Source: Dyadobacter sp. CY312
Lineage (GTDB): Bacteria > Bacteroidota > Bacteroidia > Cytophagales > Spirosomataceae
DNA: 64,000 nt
Reading direction: 5' to 3'
NCBI RefSeq assembly: GCF_021390535.1
Contig: NZ_JAJUXG010000015.1
Span: forward strand, 62,001-126,000
Shown here in pieces: positions 18,435-27,378 of the stretch; the stretch's first letter is position 1; each line of letters starts with the position of its first letter. The position numbers and the translations under genes were made by a program. The notes beneath the pieces were generated by a model, which was not told the DNA's origin, did not search any database, and saw only the letters and a list, made by a program, of their open reading frames with translations.

Positions 18435-20129
18435 TTAATAACCTGCGTTTTGAGCGAATACAGATACACCTTCCGCATTTTTAGCGCTTCTGTCGATCTG
18501 CGTTTGAGGAATTGGTCTCAACAAATGGTTCTGAGTGATGTTGGCTGCTGCCTGTGGATTATATTTTTTAACTTTATCCACAAGATTACCCCAACGTTTC
18601 AAATCCATCCAACGGGTTTGTTCTCCGGCCAATTCTCTCGCACGTTCTTCCACTATAAATTCAAAAGTTGTCTGTGCCTGAGTAATTTCCATCGCATCCT
18701 TTTTCCCGGGCCATCCAGCTCTTCTGCGAACGATGTTAATTGCGTCAGTAGCTTCTTTGACCTTACCTGCTGCAAGTTGTGCTTCTGCAAGCATCAGATA
18801 TGTGTCCGCCAGGCGAAAGGCGAAGAAATCACGGCTACCTGGTTCGTAAGTCATGTCAGGACGTTTGGTATCGAAAAATTTGGTTAAGGTCGGGAACAAT
18901 GCTTCGGAGTATTTACTTGGCACCAGCACCTGATATTTTCTTTTTGCCCGTTCTTCTTTTGACATTTCGTAACCAGGTATGAATATGGCTGTGTCTCCCG
19001 CAGCGAAGGTGACCGTTGTTTTAGAATCGTCGAATGCCGTTTTCAAATCCTTTCCTGGCTTGTTACTCAACCATGTATCTTTGAACGTCTTTTTGTAACG
19101 TGAATCATTCACGCGTTCTCCAAAAACAACTTCTGTGCAATAGGTAGTTGGACGAAGACGCTTAAACGGGCGTCCGTTCAGAATATCCCGTTGCATTCCT
19201 GCCTGCACATCATACTGCATACCAAAGAAAAGGTGCAGGTTATTGCCACTGTTCACAGGATTGGTGTTATTGGTAACATTGGTAATAGCATCGGCAGTAT
19301 ACTGTATTGCCCACACAACCTCAGAGTTCCTGATATTACCTTCGTCAAACACACTCGCAAAATCGTCCTGCAACTTGTAGCTATACTTGGTTATTACATT
19401 ATTACACAACTCCGCAGCTTTGGTAAAATCGTCGGCGGCTTTCTGAGTCGAGTAGGCTTTTGTAAGATATACCTTCGCTAGTCCCATTTCTGCGATCGGC
19501 TTGGTAATTCTACCATATTGGCCTGTTGTCGCCGGAAGGTCAGCAATTGATTCGGTCATATCTTTAATAATCGCCGCATACATTTCTGCATCAGTATTTC
19601 TTTTTGTATCCTTGGTTGCTTCCAAAGTTTCTGTTAACCGCAGGTCTACACCGCCATATTGCTGGAACAAGATGAAGTAATAATGCGCACGAAGAAATTT
19701 CACCTCAGCGATTCGCAACTTTTTAATGTCATCACTAACGCCAGTCACATTGGGAGCCCTGTCGATAATGGCGTTACAGGTGTTGATTCCCCGATAGAAC
19801 TCATCCCATAAAGTACCCAGATAATCCACAGTTGGGTTCATTTGAGTATCGTAAAAGTGAAACCCTTTGTATCCACCATCTGCTCCTGTTGCGTAAATGT
19901 CAGTTCCGAATTCGGTCATAGTTAATCCCAACTGGGTGGCATAGTAAGTCCGAAGCGAAGAATATGCCGAGTTTACACCATCCTCAAATCCTTTTGGTGT
20001 ATTGAGATAGTTGCTGCTTATTCCCGAGACCACCTCTTCGTCCAATAAATGACTACAGGACTGCCCGGTAAGCATCAATGCTGCAATGGCAAAAACTCTT
20101 GCAGGTTTTATTATATGTTTGAAATTCAT
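18435..20129 (-). CDS. SusD/RagB-family nutrient-binding lipoprotein
   Basis: 564 residues, lipobox at Cys25 (LTGQSCSH). Typical SusD layout: N-terminal NTPKGFEDGVNSAYSSLR segment, TPR-like helices with FLRAHYYF and Y..GI..CN..I, and a C-terminal FI.EERARELAGEQTRWMDLKRWG block. Sits on the outer face of the outer membrane as a lid over the SusC channel encoded just upstream (47 bp gap). Helps bind an oligosaccharide or other nutrient; substrate not deducible, and no glycoside hydrolases lie adjacent. Confidence 0.94.
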   Translation of the reverse strand: MNFKHIIKPARVFAIAALMLTGQSCSHLLDEEVVSGISSNYLNTPKGFEDGVNSAYSSLRTYYATQLGLTMTEFGTDIYATGADGGYKGFHFYDTQMNPTVDYLGTLWDEFYRGINTCNAIIDRAPNVTGVSDDIKKLRIAEVKFLRAHYYFILFQQYGGVDLRLTETLEATKDTKRNTDAEMYAAIIKDMTESIADLPATTGQYGRITKPIAEMGLAKVYLTKAYSTQKAADDFTKAAELCNNVITKYSYKLQDDFASVFDEGNIRNSEVVWAIQYTADAITNVTNNTNPVNSGNNLHLFFGMQYDVQAGMQRDILNGRPFKRLRPTTYCTEVVFGERVNDSRYKKTFKDTWLSNKPGKDLKTAFDDSKTTVTFAAGDTAIFIPGYEMSKEERAKRKYQVLVPSKYSEALFPTLTKFFDTKRPDMTYEPGSRDFFAFRLADTYLMLAEAQLAAGKVKEATDAINIVRRRAGWPGKKDAMEITQAQTTFEFIVEERARELAGEQTRWMDLKRWGNLVDKVKKYNPQAAANITQNHLLRPIPQTQIDRSAKNAEGVSVFAQNAGY

Positions 20130-20176
20130 GTCTTAGTCAATTAATATTTTAAAAAATCTATACTTAAAAACCAACC

Positions 20177-23100
20177 TTAGAATTTGACATTCAATCCGAA
20201 TGTAGTTATTCTGGTTGCAGGGGTGATTCCGTTGTTAACGGCTGTACCTGAAGTTTCAGGATCAACACCATTGTGCTCCGATATAAATTTCGACCAGATT
20301 TTAGGCTGCTGAATACTTGTGAAAACTCTCAAAGATTCTAAACCCAATTTCTTTATGATATTGTTTTGAAAAGTGTATCCAAAATTGATGTTACGAATTT
20401 TTATAAAGGATCCGTCAAAATAAATCAATGTTGGACGGTATTGCGGGAATTCCTGACTGCTGAATGGTCGCGGATATGATGCGTTAGGATTATCCGGAGT
20501 CCAGTAATCCACTTTAATCTGCTGATAGCGTCCTGCAAGGGCATTGTTATCCTGATGGAAACCACTAACAATCATCTGTCCAAAACGGCCAAAAAGGAAG
20601 AAAGACAAATCAAAACCTTTGTACGAGAACCGGTTTGTAATTCCCATGCTGAAATCAGGCACGTCAGATCCAAGTAAAACACGATCCTGCGCATTGATTA
20701 CCCCATCACCATTTGTATCCTGTACTTTAACTTGTCCTACACCTGCACCCAATGCATTGTTTTGATCGCCAGGATAATATTTTTTCGCTTCTTCCGCCTC
20801 AGCAATCTGCCATATCCCAACTTTCTTGTAATCAAAGAAGGAGTTAAGTGGTTGCCCTATAAACCATTTATTCCCCTCATCATCCACCTTTCCGTTATAC
20901 AAAGAAATAATAGCTTCGCTATTCTTGGTAAACTGGAAATCCGTATTCCATTTGAAACCTCCTTTTGAGTTGATGTTGGTAGTAGTTATACCCAACTCAA
21001 CACCCCGGTTTCTGGTCTCTCCTACGTTACGTGTTATAGCGCTATAACCGTTTGAGCCCGGAAGCTGATCGGACAATAGCAAATCAGTCGTATTGGTCTG
21101 ATAGAATTCCAAAGAACCTTGCACGCGACCAGCAAAGATACCGAAGTCTATCCCGATGTTAGTAGAAGCAGAACTTTCCCACCGCAGATCTTTATTACCA
21201 ATTGTGGTTGGTCTGTAACCAAATGCACCTACGTTGTCCCATGCATATACGGTTCTACCAAGTAAAGCCTGGGTTTGATAAGGAGCTACACCCTGATTAC
21301 CCACTTTACCCCAACCAACTCTTAGTTTAAGCAAATCAAGCCATGGTGTACCTTTCAGGAATGCCTCATTACTCATGTTCCACCCTAAGGCAACTCCTGG
21401 AAAATTACCCCATTTTGTATTTTCTCCAAAACGACTTGATCCATCTCTTCGCAATGTCAATGTAACCAGATATTTATCATTAAAGTCATAGTTGATACGT
21501 CCCAGATACGAGCTGATTGTCCATGGAATTAAGGTGCTGCCCGGAGGCAATACCGTACTGGCATTGCCCATATTGTAAAACTGCTGTGCTTCTACCGGAA
21601 CACCCTGTACATTTATTTGATAGCCTTCATATCTATCACGCTGGATAGATTGAACCAATGTCACTCCCAAATTGTGTTTGTTATTGAAAGTTTTATTGTA
21701 GGTTAAAATATTTTCAACGGTCCAGTTAAAAGCAAATGTACTGGCAGCACTGGCCTGCGATTCACCACCTTTACGAGCGTTAGTCTGCGCTCCTATGAAT
21801 CTTCCCCAGCGTGAAATAGTAATATCAGGTCCAAAATTAACGCGGTACTTTAAACCATCCAGGATTTGTACTTCTGCATAAACGCTGTTGAACATTCTGT
21901 ATCTCTTGATATTATCGACCTGAGCTCCATCAACAATTTCAGCCAATGGATTTGTCAAAAGAGCGTCATTTGTTGGTGTAAAATTGATACTCCCATCTTC
22001 TTTATATGGTGCACCGAGCGGGTTTTGCTGAATAGTAAAACTATATGGATTTAAAAATTCACCATTTCGGTTGCTGAACATGAGGTAAGAAGAAATTCCA
22101 ACCTTCAGTCTTTTATTGATACTGTGGTCGATATTTGCTCTCAGCGATGTACGCATGTAATCAAGACCTTTGGTTATACCTTTATCCTGAAATACACCGG
22201 CAGAAATGTAGAATTGTGTTCTGTCGCTTCCGCCCTGTACACCCAATGTATGATTCTGCTGAAAACCAGTTCTTAATAACAAATCCTGATAATCTGTACT
22301 ACGACCTTTCTCGATACCATCCACAACATTGGGATCACTACCAAGTACAGCAATCTTCGCATCCGCAGTAGGATCAGACTGCCCTGTTGGAACATATTTG
22401 CCATCTTTGTCGGTGTAAATAATCTGCCCCTGACTGTTTTTAGTTGATCGATATGCTTCACGTACGTATTCTGCAAATTCTGGTCCGCTGAACAACGTTA
22501 ATTTATTAAGTGCCTTGGAACCCCCAAAATAGGTGTCATAAGTAACCGTTGTTTTACCTTTTACACCACCACGCTTTGTAGTTACAAGCACAACGCCATT
22601 CGCTCCACGGGCTCCATAAATGGCAGTTGCTGTCGCATCTTTCAATACTTCCATTGATTGAATATCATTGGGGTTAATATCCTCATAACCTGCCGCCAAC
22701 GGAATTCCATCCACAACATAAAGAGGATCGTTTCCTGCATTAAAAGAACGACGACCACGAATAAGGATTTTAGGAGCACTACCCGGCTTGGAGCCTGACT
22801 GACTCACGTCCACACCGGCTGTACGTCCCTGCAATGCCTGCCCCAGGTTGGTAATTGGCATTTCGGTAATTTCCTTCGCCGAAACGGATGAAATTGCGCC
22901 TGTGGTTTGGCTCTTCTTCTGAGATCCATAACCCACAACCACTACTTCGCTCAGCGATTTCATATCACTTACCAGGGATATGGCGAAGGTGGACTGATTT
23001 CCTACTACTACCTCCTGGCTCACAAAACCAACTGCCGAAAAAACCAGAATCGATTTATCGTCCACAATGTCAATTTTGAACTTTCCTTCCGCATCAGAAT

Positions 23101-23320
23101 TTGTTCCGGAACGCGTTCCTTTCAATACCACTGAAACTCCCGGAATTGGCGTATTGTCATCTGCCGACAGGATGGTTCCTGTTACAGGTCTATCCACTGT
23201 CAACTCCTTCGCCGCAGGTGGGCTTGAAGGCAGTGCATGAGCAGCGTTACCTGCGGTTAATATGCCGGTGAGGGCAAATCCGATCAGGTAACGATTAATA
23301 CAGGTAAAGTTTTGTTTCAT
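20177..23320 (-). CDS. SusC/RagA-family TonB-linked outer-membrane transporter
   Basis: 1047 residues. An exported N-terminus of about 28 residues is followed by a CarboxypepD_reg-like domain (about 43-120, TGTILSADDNTPIPGVSVVLKG.T.GT.SD..G), a linker SEVVVVGYG.QKK, and a plug domain from about 125 (ISSVSAKEI, LGQALQGRTAGVDV, IRGRRSF...PLYVVDGIP, ATAIYGARGANGVVLVTTKRG). The 22-strand barrel ends in TFGLNVKF. There is no N-terminal STN domain, so control is not through an anti-sigma FecR route. Forms an operon with susD. A long palindrome about 285 bp upstream is a candidate operator. Confidence 0.95.
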   Translation of the reverse strand: MKQNFTCINRYLIGFALTGILTAGNAAHALPSSPPAAKELTVDRPVTGTILSADDNTPIPGVSVVLKGTRSGTNSDAEGKFKIDIVDDKSILVFSAVGFVSQEVVVGNQSTFAISLVSDMKSLSEVVVVGYGSQKKSQTTGAISSVSAKEITEMPITNLGQALQGRTAGVDVSQSGSKPGSAPKILIRGRRSFNAGNDPLYVVDGIPLAAGYEDINPNDIQSMEVLKDATATAIYGARGANGVVLVTTKRGGVKGKTTVTYDTYFGGSKALNKLTLFSGPEFAEYVREAYRSTKNSQGQIIYTDKDGKYVPTGQSDPTADAKIAVLGSDPNVVDGIEKGRSTDYQDLLLRTGFQQNHTLGVQGGSDRTQFYISAGVFQDKGITKGLDYMRTSLRANIDHSINKRLKVGISSYLMFSNRNGEFLNPYSFTIQQNPLGAPYKEDGSINFTPTNDALLTNPLAEIVDGAQVDNIKRYRMFNSVYAEVQILDGLKYRVNFGPDITISRWGRFIGAQTNARKGGESQASAASTFAFNWTVENILTYNKTFNNKHNLGVTLVQSIQRDRYEGYQINVQGVPVEAQQFYNMGNASTVLPPGSTLIPWTISSYLGRINYDFNDKYLVTLTLRRDGSSRFGENTKWGNFPGVALGWNMSNEAFLKGTPWLDLLKLRVGWGKVGNQGVAPYQTQALLGRTVYAWDNVGAFGYRPTTIGNKDLRWESSASTNIGIDFGIFAGRVQGSLEFYQTNTTDLLLSDQLPGSNGYSAITRNVGETRNRGVELGITTTNINSKGGFKWNTDFQFTKNSEAIISLYNGKVDDEGNKWFIGQPLNSFFDYKKVGIWQIAEAEEAKKYYPGDQNNALGAGVGQVKVQDTNGDGVINAQDRVLLGSDVPDFSMGITNRFSYKGFDLSFFLFGRFGQMIVSGFHQDNNALAGRYQQIKVDYWTPDNPNASYPRPFSSQEFPQYRPTLIYFDGSFIKIRNINFGYTFQNNIIKKLGLESLRVFTSIQQPKIWSKFISEHNGVDPETSGTAVNNGITPATRITTFGLNVKF

Positions 23321-23807
23321 ACTAACTTAGGGATTTAAAAAACTGACAAGTAATTAAATTTATGATGCCGTTGCGATATAAATTATTCAAAATAAAATTC
23401 ATATAATGCAATATTAGAAAGAACATAACTTTATTGCTCAAGTAATGATTCAACCGATTGCATTAACCTATATAGAGAAAGAGTGAATGGTGGATGCCGC
23501 TATTTGCACAAAAGCAATAACAATAAAAAATGGACGAAAAGTACTATTCGAAACCCTGACATGATTTATGCATTTGAGTAGAAATAATAAAACTTTTCTA
23601 CTAATTTATTTATGCAAACGTTATCGGAAACGTTTGCATAAATAAATAGACGATAAATTAATAGTTGGAATTATGTAGTCTCAGGTATACAACTACATTA
23701 TAAATACAAGGGAGGAACTGAAGAATTTATTACTTTACCATGATTTAACTAAACATTGGTAATATACTATGAGTGACATATGCTAATATACGTCTGAAAA
23801 TAAAGCA
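23321..23807. other. 487-bp intergenic region upstream of susC
   Basis: AT-rich region between susC and the aminotransferase gene (both minus strand). It holds the long palindrome 23604-23647. I found no convincing TTG/TAnnTTTG promoter on the minus strand, no open frame with family features and no RNA gene. Confidence 0.5.
23604..23647. promoter_or_regulatory. Long palindrome, candidate LacI-type operator of susCD
   Basis: Two perfect 19-bp arms (23604-23622 and 23629-23647) around ATCGGA. The inner part GCAAACGTT..AACGTTTGC resembles LacI-family operators. The arms' outer parts are pure A/T (ATTTATTTAT). It lies 284 bp before the susC start and 161 bp after the aminotransferase stop. The alternative, a terminator for the aminotransferase gene, is weaker because the stem is AT-rich at its base and no U-tract follows. 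No LacI gene is in the window. Confidence 0.55.
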
Positions 23808-24638
23808 CTATTTTCCCCATTCACTCACTAACTTTTCTAAAAGTCCTTGAAGAAATAATGAATGCCTGCCAGCAAGCCCGTTACCCACAGTATGTGTTCC
23901 GATCCGGACAATTGGCATCACCCATTTGGTCGTGCTGGTTGTAAATACCTCATCAGCACTCATCAGCTCGTCGTAAGTGACACGTCGAACCTGGATTTCG
24001 AAAAAGGGTGCAGCAAGTTCCATCACCACCTTACGGGTAATTCCTTTTAAAATGTTTGCATCAGAAGTGATCAGAACATTGTCCTTTATTATAAAAACAT
24101 TACTTCTGGTTAATTCGCTTACCTCACCATCCTTGTAAAAAAGCAAATCCGAAGCTTGTTCTTCCCGCATTTTATCTGCCATGAGCACCATATGTACATA
24201 ATTTGTACTCTTCACTTCCGGCAAATCACGAACGTATTCGTACGGAAGAACTTTGATACCTTTTAAGCGGCCGGCGGGATTATCCTGAGGAAGCGCTTCA
24301 GTTTTGATCAAAAAGTTGGGCTTTACTACATTCACGCTATCAGGTGCGTAACCACCCGTAAGTACGAACCTGAATGCCACTTCCTTTTCTTCTGAGAGCG
24401 CATATAAATCGGCAAGAATTTTAGCAGTCTCCTCCTGAGTTATTGCCAACGGAAGTTTTAACAATTTCGCAGAGTTCTCAAAACGCTGCCAGTAGTCATT
24501 CCACCGGAAAGGTACTCCATTGTAAGTTCGGAAATAGTCAAACAAACCGAAACCCCGTAAAAGACCGAGATCATTTGTCTTAAAAACAGGAGCATCCACA
24601 GGAATGATATCTCCGTTGAAATATTGGTAAAATGGCAT
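23808..24638 (-). CDS. PLP-dependent class IV aminotransferase
   Basis: 276 residues from ATG 24638 (an in-frame start at 24668 precedes it but adds ten residues not like the family). Fold-type IV: opens YFNGDIIP.DAPVF..ND.GLLRG.GLFDYFR, with the PLP-lysine candidate in EVKSTNYVHMVLM and GEVSELTRSNVFII, then the late STTKWVMPI segment. The branch covers branched-chain aminotransferase, D-amino-acid aminotransferase and aminodeoxychorismate lyase; sequence alone does not settle which. The sequence has no clear pabB/folate neighbour, so I leave the substrate open. Confidence 0.85.
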   Translation of the reverse strand: MPFYQYFNGDIIPVDAPVFKTNDLGLLRGFGLFDYFRTYNGVPFRWNDYWQRFENSAKLLKLPLAITQEETAKILADLYALSEEKEVAFRFVLTGGYAPDSVNVVKPNFLIKTEALPQDNPAGRLKGIKVLPYEYVRDLPEVKSTNYVHMVLMADKMREEQASDLLFYKDGEVSELTRSNVFIIKDNVLITSDANILKGITRKVVMELAAPFFEIQVRRVTYDELMSADEVFTTSTTKWVMPIVRIGTHTVGNGLAGRHSLFLQGLLEKLVSEWGK

Positions 24639-24851
24639 GGTTGGGCAGGTTGAAGTAATGAAAACCAAAGATATTAAAATTGGGACAGAGCGAACCTCTT
24701 AGTACGAAATTGCCTTTATATATACGAACTCTACGTTCTTTTGAGATTGTCACCACTATTTAGCTACTTTGCATACATCTCAGGATATAGAGAATCGTTA
24801 CTACTCATGTCATCAGCACAACCGGAAGTATGGTGCTGAAATAAACTAAAA

Positions 24852-25826
24852 ATGATAAAAACAGAACAACTGCTGCAAACGCTTCACAGCGAATTCGATA
24901 AAAGTTCTTATGGCAACCATCCCGACGAATTATATGAACCGATCCGGTACATCATGTCTCTGAATGGAAAACGGTTTCGCCCCCTTTTAACTTTACTGGC
25001 AGCCAGCGTATTTGACGACAACTGGCAAAATGCCTTGAAGCCTGCTATGGCGGTGGAGATTTTTCATAATTTCACGCTCATGCACGATGACATCATGGAT
25101 AAAGCGCCACTGCGCCGTGGCAAGGCAACTGTACACGAAAAGTGGAATGCCAATACGGCTATTTTGTCCGGTGATGTTATGCTGATAAAAGCATATGATC
25201 ATCTCCTGGATATCAACCCGAATCTTTTGCGGCAGGTTTTAGCACGTTTCAACCAAACTGCTGCCGAAGTTTGTGAAGGACAACAGCTCGACATGAATTT
25301 TGAAACCCGTTGGGATGTGACTGAAACAGAATATCTGGAAATGATCCGCCTCAAAACCTCTGTTCTGCTGGGCTTCGCTCTGGAACTTGGAGGAATGACA
25401 GGCGGAGCCGATCAGGACTCTGCACGCTTGCTATATAAAGCAGGAGAAAGTATGGGAATCGGGTTTCAGTTAAAGGATGATCTGCTTGATGTATACGGAG
25501 ATCCTGAAAAATTCGGCAAACAGGTTGGTGGAGATATTATTTCCAATAAAAAAACCTTTTTACTAATTGAAGCGCTGGGAAAAGCAGAAGGAGTAGAGAA
25601 AGAGGAATTGAACAAATGGATAGCTTTGGAGACTTTTGACAAAGACGAAAAAGTAAACGCCGTACGAGGTATTTATGACAAACTAGGAATCCGTGAGCTT
25701 ACCGAAGCTAAGATAAGCGAGTATTTTAACAGCGGTTTTGCCTCTCTTGAGCAACTGAATGTACCAGCCAGACGCTTGCAACCATTGCTCCAATTCGTTG
25801 ATCAGCTGGTAAACCGTGAGCAATAA
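24852..25826 (+). CDS. Polyprenyl diphosphate synthase (geranylgeranyl/farnesyl type)
   Basis: 324-residue isoprenyl synthase that condenses isopentenyl diphosphate onto allylic diphosphates. First Asp-rich motif DDIMD (79-83), followed by the PLRRGK lid. GQQLDMNFE lies mid-protein, and the second Asp-rich motif is DDLLD (209-213). NGKRFRP at 38-44 binds IPP. Product chain length is uncertain. The 183-bp divergent gap upstream is shared with the aminotransferase gene. ispH, which supplies the IPP/DMAPP precursors, is elsewhere in the window (44847). Confidence 0.92.
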   Translation: MIKTEQLLQTLHSEFDKSSYGNHPDELYEPIRYIMSLNGKRFRPLLTLLAASVFDDNWQNALKPAMAVEIFHNFTLMHDDIMDKAPLRRGKATVHEKWNANTAILSGDVMLIKAYDHLLDINPNLLRQVLARFNQTAAEVCEGQQLDMNFETRWDVTETEYLEMIRLKTSVLLGFALELGGMTGGADQDSARLLYKAGESMGIGFQLKDDLLDVYGDPEKFGKQVGGDIISNKKTFLLIEALGKAEGVEKEELNKWIALETFDKDEKVNAVRGIYDKLGIRELTEAKISEYFNSGFASLEQLNVPARRLQPLLQFVDQLVNREQ

Positions 25827-25884
25827 TCACAATGGTTATGCTCACATTTAAATCAATCATTCTATCATTCACTTAATATAATCC

Positions 25885-26505
25885 ATGTCTATTACCCTCA
25901 TTCTTGTCATTATTACATCGGGGATCAGCTATTATGCTTTTAATAATTATAGCTTAATGGAGAAAATGATCCTGAATCCATATAAGGTTACAAAAAGGAA
26001 CGAGTACTACCGGTTTATTACCTCTGGTTTCGTTCATGCCGACTTTGGGCATCTTATCTTCAACATGCTCAGTTTGTGGTTTGTAGGTGATGGAATTGAG
26101 CGCCTTTTCGGAATGCTATTTGGTCCGAACGGCACTTTTTACTACCTCTTTTTATATATAGTTGGTATCATCGTATCTGATATTCCAACCTATCTTAAAC
26201 ACAGGACCAATTCTAACTATAACTCGCTGGGAGCATCCGGAGGCGTATCTGCTGTACTTTTCGCAGCTTTACTATTTGCTCCGCTGATGGAAATTTGCCT
26301 TTACTTCTTCATTTGCATGCCAGGATTTATTTTCGGTATACTCTTCCTTGGATATTCATTCTATGAAGGAAGACGAGGCAGAAGTTACGTCAACCACAGT
26401 GCACACATGTACGGTGCAATTTTCGGGATGGTGTTTATGGCTGTGGTATATCCGGCTGCTGTTCCAAACTTTTTCCAGCAGATACTGAGCTGGCGGTTAT
26501 TCTAG
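25885..26505 (+). CDS. Rhomboid-family intramembrane serine protease
   Basis: 206 residues, about six membrane segments. Catalytic dyad visible: Ser118 in the GASGG motif (GxSG type) and His174 in NHSAHMYGAIFG. The second membrane segment carries the classic H51-x4-H56-x3-N60 pattern (FVHADFGHLIFNM). Cleaves membrane-embedded substrates; targets unknown. It starts 58 bp after the polyprenyl synthase, so the two may be cotranscribed, and is closed by the terminator 26517-26557. Confidence 0.93.
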   Translation: MSITLILVIITSGISYYAFNNYSLMEKMILNPYKVTKRNEYYRFITSGFVHADFGHLIFNMLSLWFVGDGIERLFGMLFGPNGTFYYLFLYIVGIIVSDIPTYLKHRTNSNYNSLGASGGVSAVLFAALLFAPLMEICLYFFICMPGFIFGILFLGYSFYEGRRGRSYVNHSAHMYGAIFGMVFMAVVYPAAVPNFFQQILSWRLF

Positions 26506-26516
26506 TAATATAAATG

Positions 26517-26557
26517 AAAACGCCATGTTTACAGAATCACTGCAAACATGGCGTTTT
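26517..26557. terminator. Bidirectional terminator, rhomboid / psd
   Basis: 14-bp arms (26517-26530 AAAACGCCATGTTT, 26544-26557) with a 13-nt loop, between the convergent rhomboid and phosphatidylserine decarboxylase genes. Confidence 0.88.
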
Positions 26558-26577
26558 CGTTTTCGTAATACGATATA

Positions 26578-27237
26578 TTATTTCAACTCGGCAATTACAG
26601 TTACACTTCCAACCGTTTTGTCCTGCAAATTGACCTTTATTTCTGCATCCAGCGGTAAGAAAAGATCCACGCGCGACCCAAACTTAATAAAGCCCATTTC
26701 GGTGCTTTGCTCTACTTTATCTCCTTCTTTCACGTACCAGCGGATACGGCGTGCGGCTGCTCCGGCAATCTGGCGAAAAAGAACTTCTACACCCTCTGTG
26801 TTACGAATTACCACTGTTGTGCGTTCATTCTCCGTACTTGATTTGGGATGCCAGGCAACCAGATATAATCCGGGATGATATTTAAAATACTGGATCACAC
26901 CGCTGATCGGGTTCCAGTTGATGTGCACATTAAGAGGTGACATAAAAATACTCACCTGCCTGCGTGGTCCTTTGAAGTATTCACTTTCAACTACCTCTTC
27001 AATCACAACTACTTTACCATCGCACGGGGCTACCACCTGGCGGTCGCTCATATGAACAACACGTGATGGTACACGAAAAAACTGTACAACCAAAAAGAAA
27101 ATTACGATACTGGCAACAAGCACAATTCGGGGAATCCAATATCCGTCGGGCAACAGATACAGTATGCCCAAATTGATAAGTATGAGAACAATGGCCGTAA
27201 CAGCCATAATTGTATATCCTTCTCTATGTAATTTCAT
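26578..27237 (-). CDS. psd: Phosphatidylserine decarboxylase (short, class A type)
   Basis: 219 residues; converts phosphatidylserine to phosphatidylethanolamine at the inner membrane. N-terminal membrane segments (about 8-30, 36-53). APCDGKV (70-76) and SIFMSPLNVHINW (97-109) match the family. Autocleavage gives a pyruvoyl group from Ser188 in the FGSRVDLFLP motif (G187-S188). The absence of the long N-terminal and C-terminal extensions is normal for this type. 142 bp separate it from the secA stop, including the secA terminator. Confidence 0.92.
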   Translation of the reverse strand: MKLHREGYTIMAVTAIVLILINLGILYLLPDGYWIPRIVLVASIVIFFLVVQFFRVPSRVVHMSDRQVVAPCDGKVVVIEEVVESEYFKGPRRQVSIFMSPLNVHINWNPISGVIQYFKYHPGLYLVAWHPKSSTENERTTVVIRNTEGVEVLFRQIAGAAARRIRWYVKEGDKVEQSTEMGFIKFGSRVDLFLPLDAEIKVNLQDKTVGSVTVIAELK

Positions 27238-27310
27238 TTAAGGGTAAATTTCGTTAATGTCTTGTCCCGTAAAATACAAATATCGTATAAATCCTGATTT
27301 TGTCTTTATA

Positions 27311-27351
27311 AAAGAGCCCCGCCAGTCACATTTTGAAAGGCAGGGCTTCTT
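27311..27351 (-). terminator. Likely intrinsic terminator after secA
   Basis: Imperfect stem 27311-27323 / 27339-27351 (AAAGAGCCCCGCC against GGCAGGGCTTCTT, one bulge and one G-T pair), flanked by a run of seven A at 27352-27358 on the plus strand. Lies 28 bp past the secA stop. Confidence 0.5.
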
Positions 27352-27378
27352 AAAAAAACGTATTATTTTAAGACTAAA

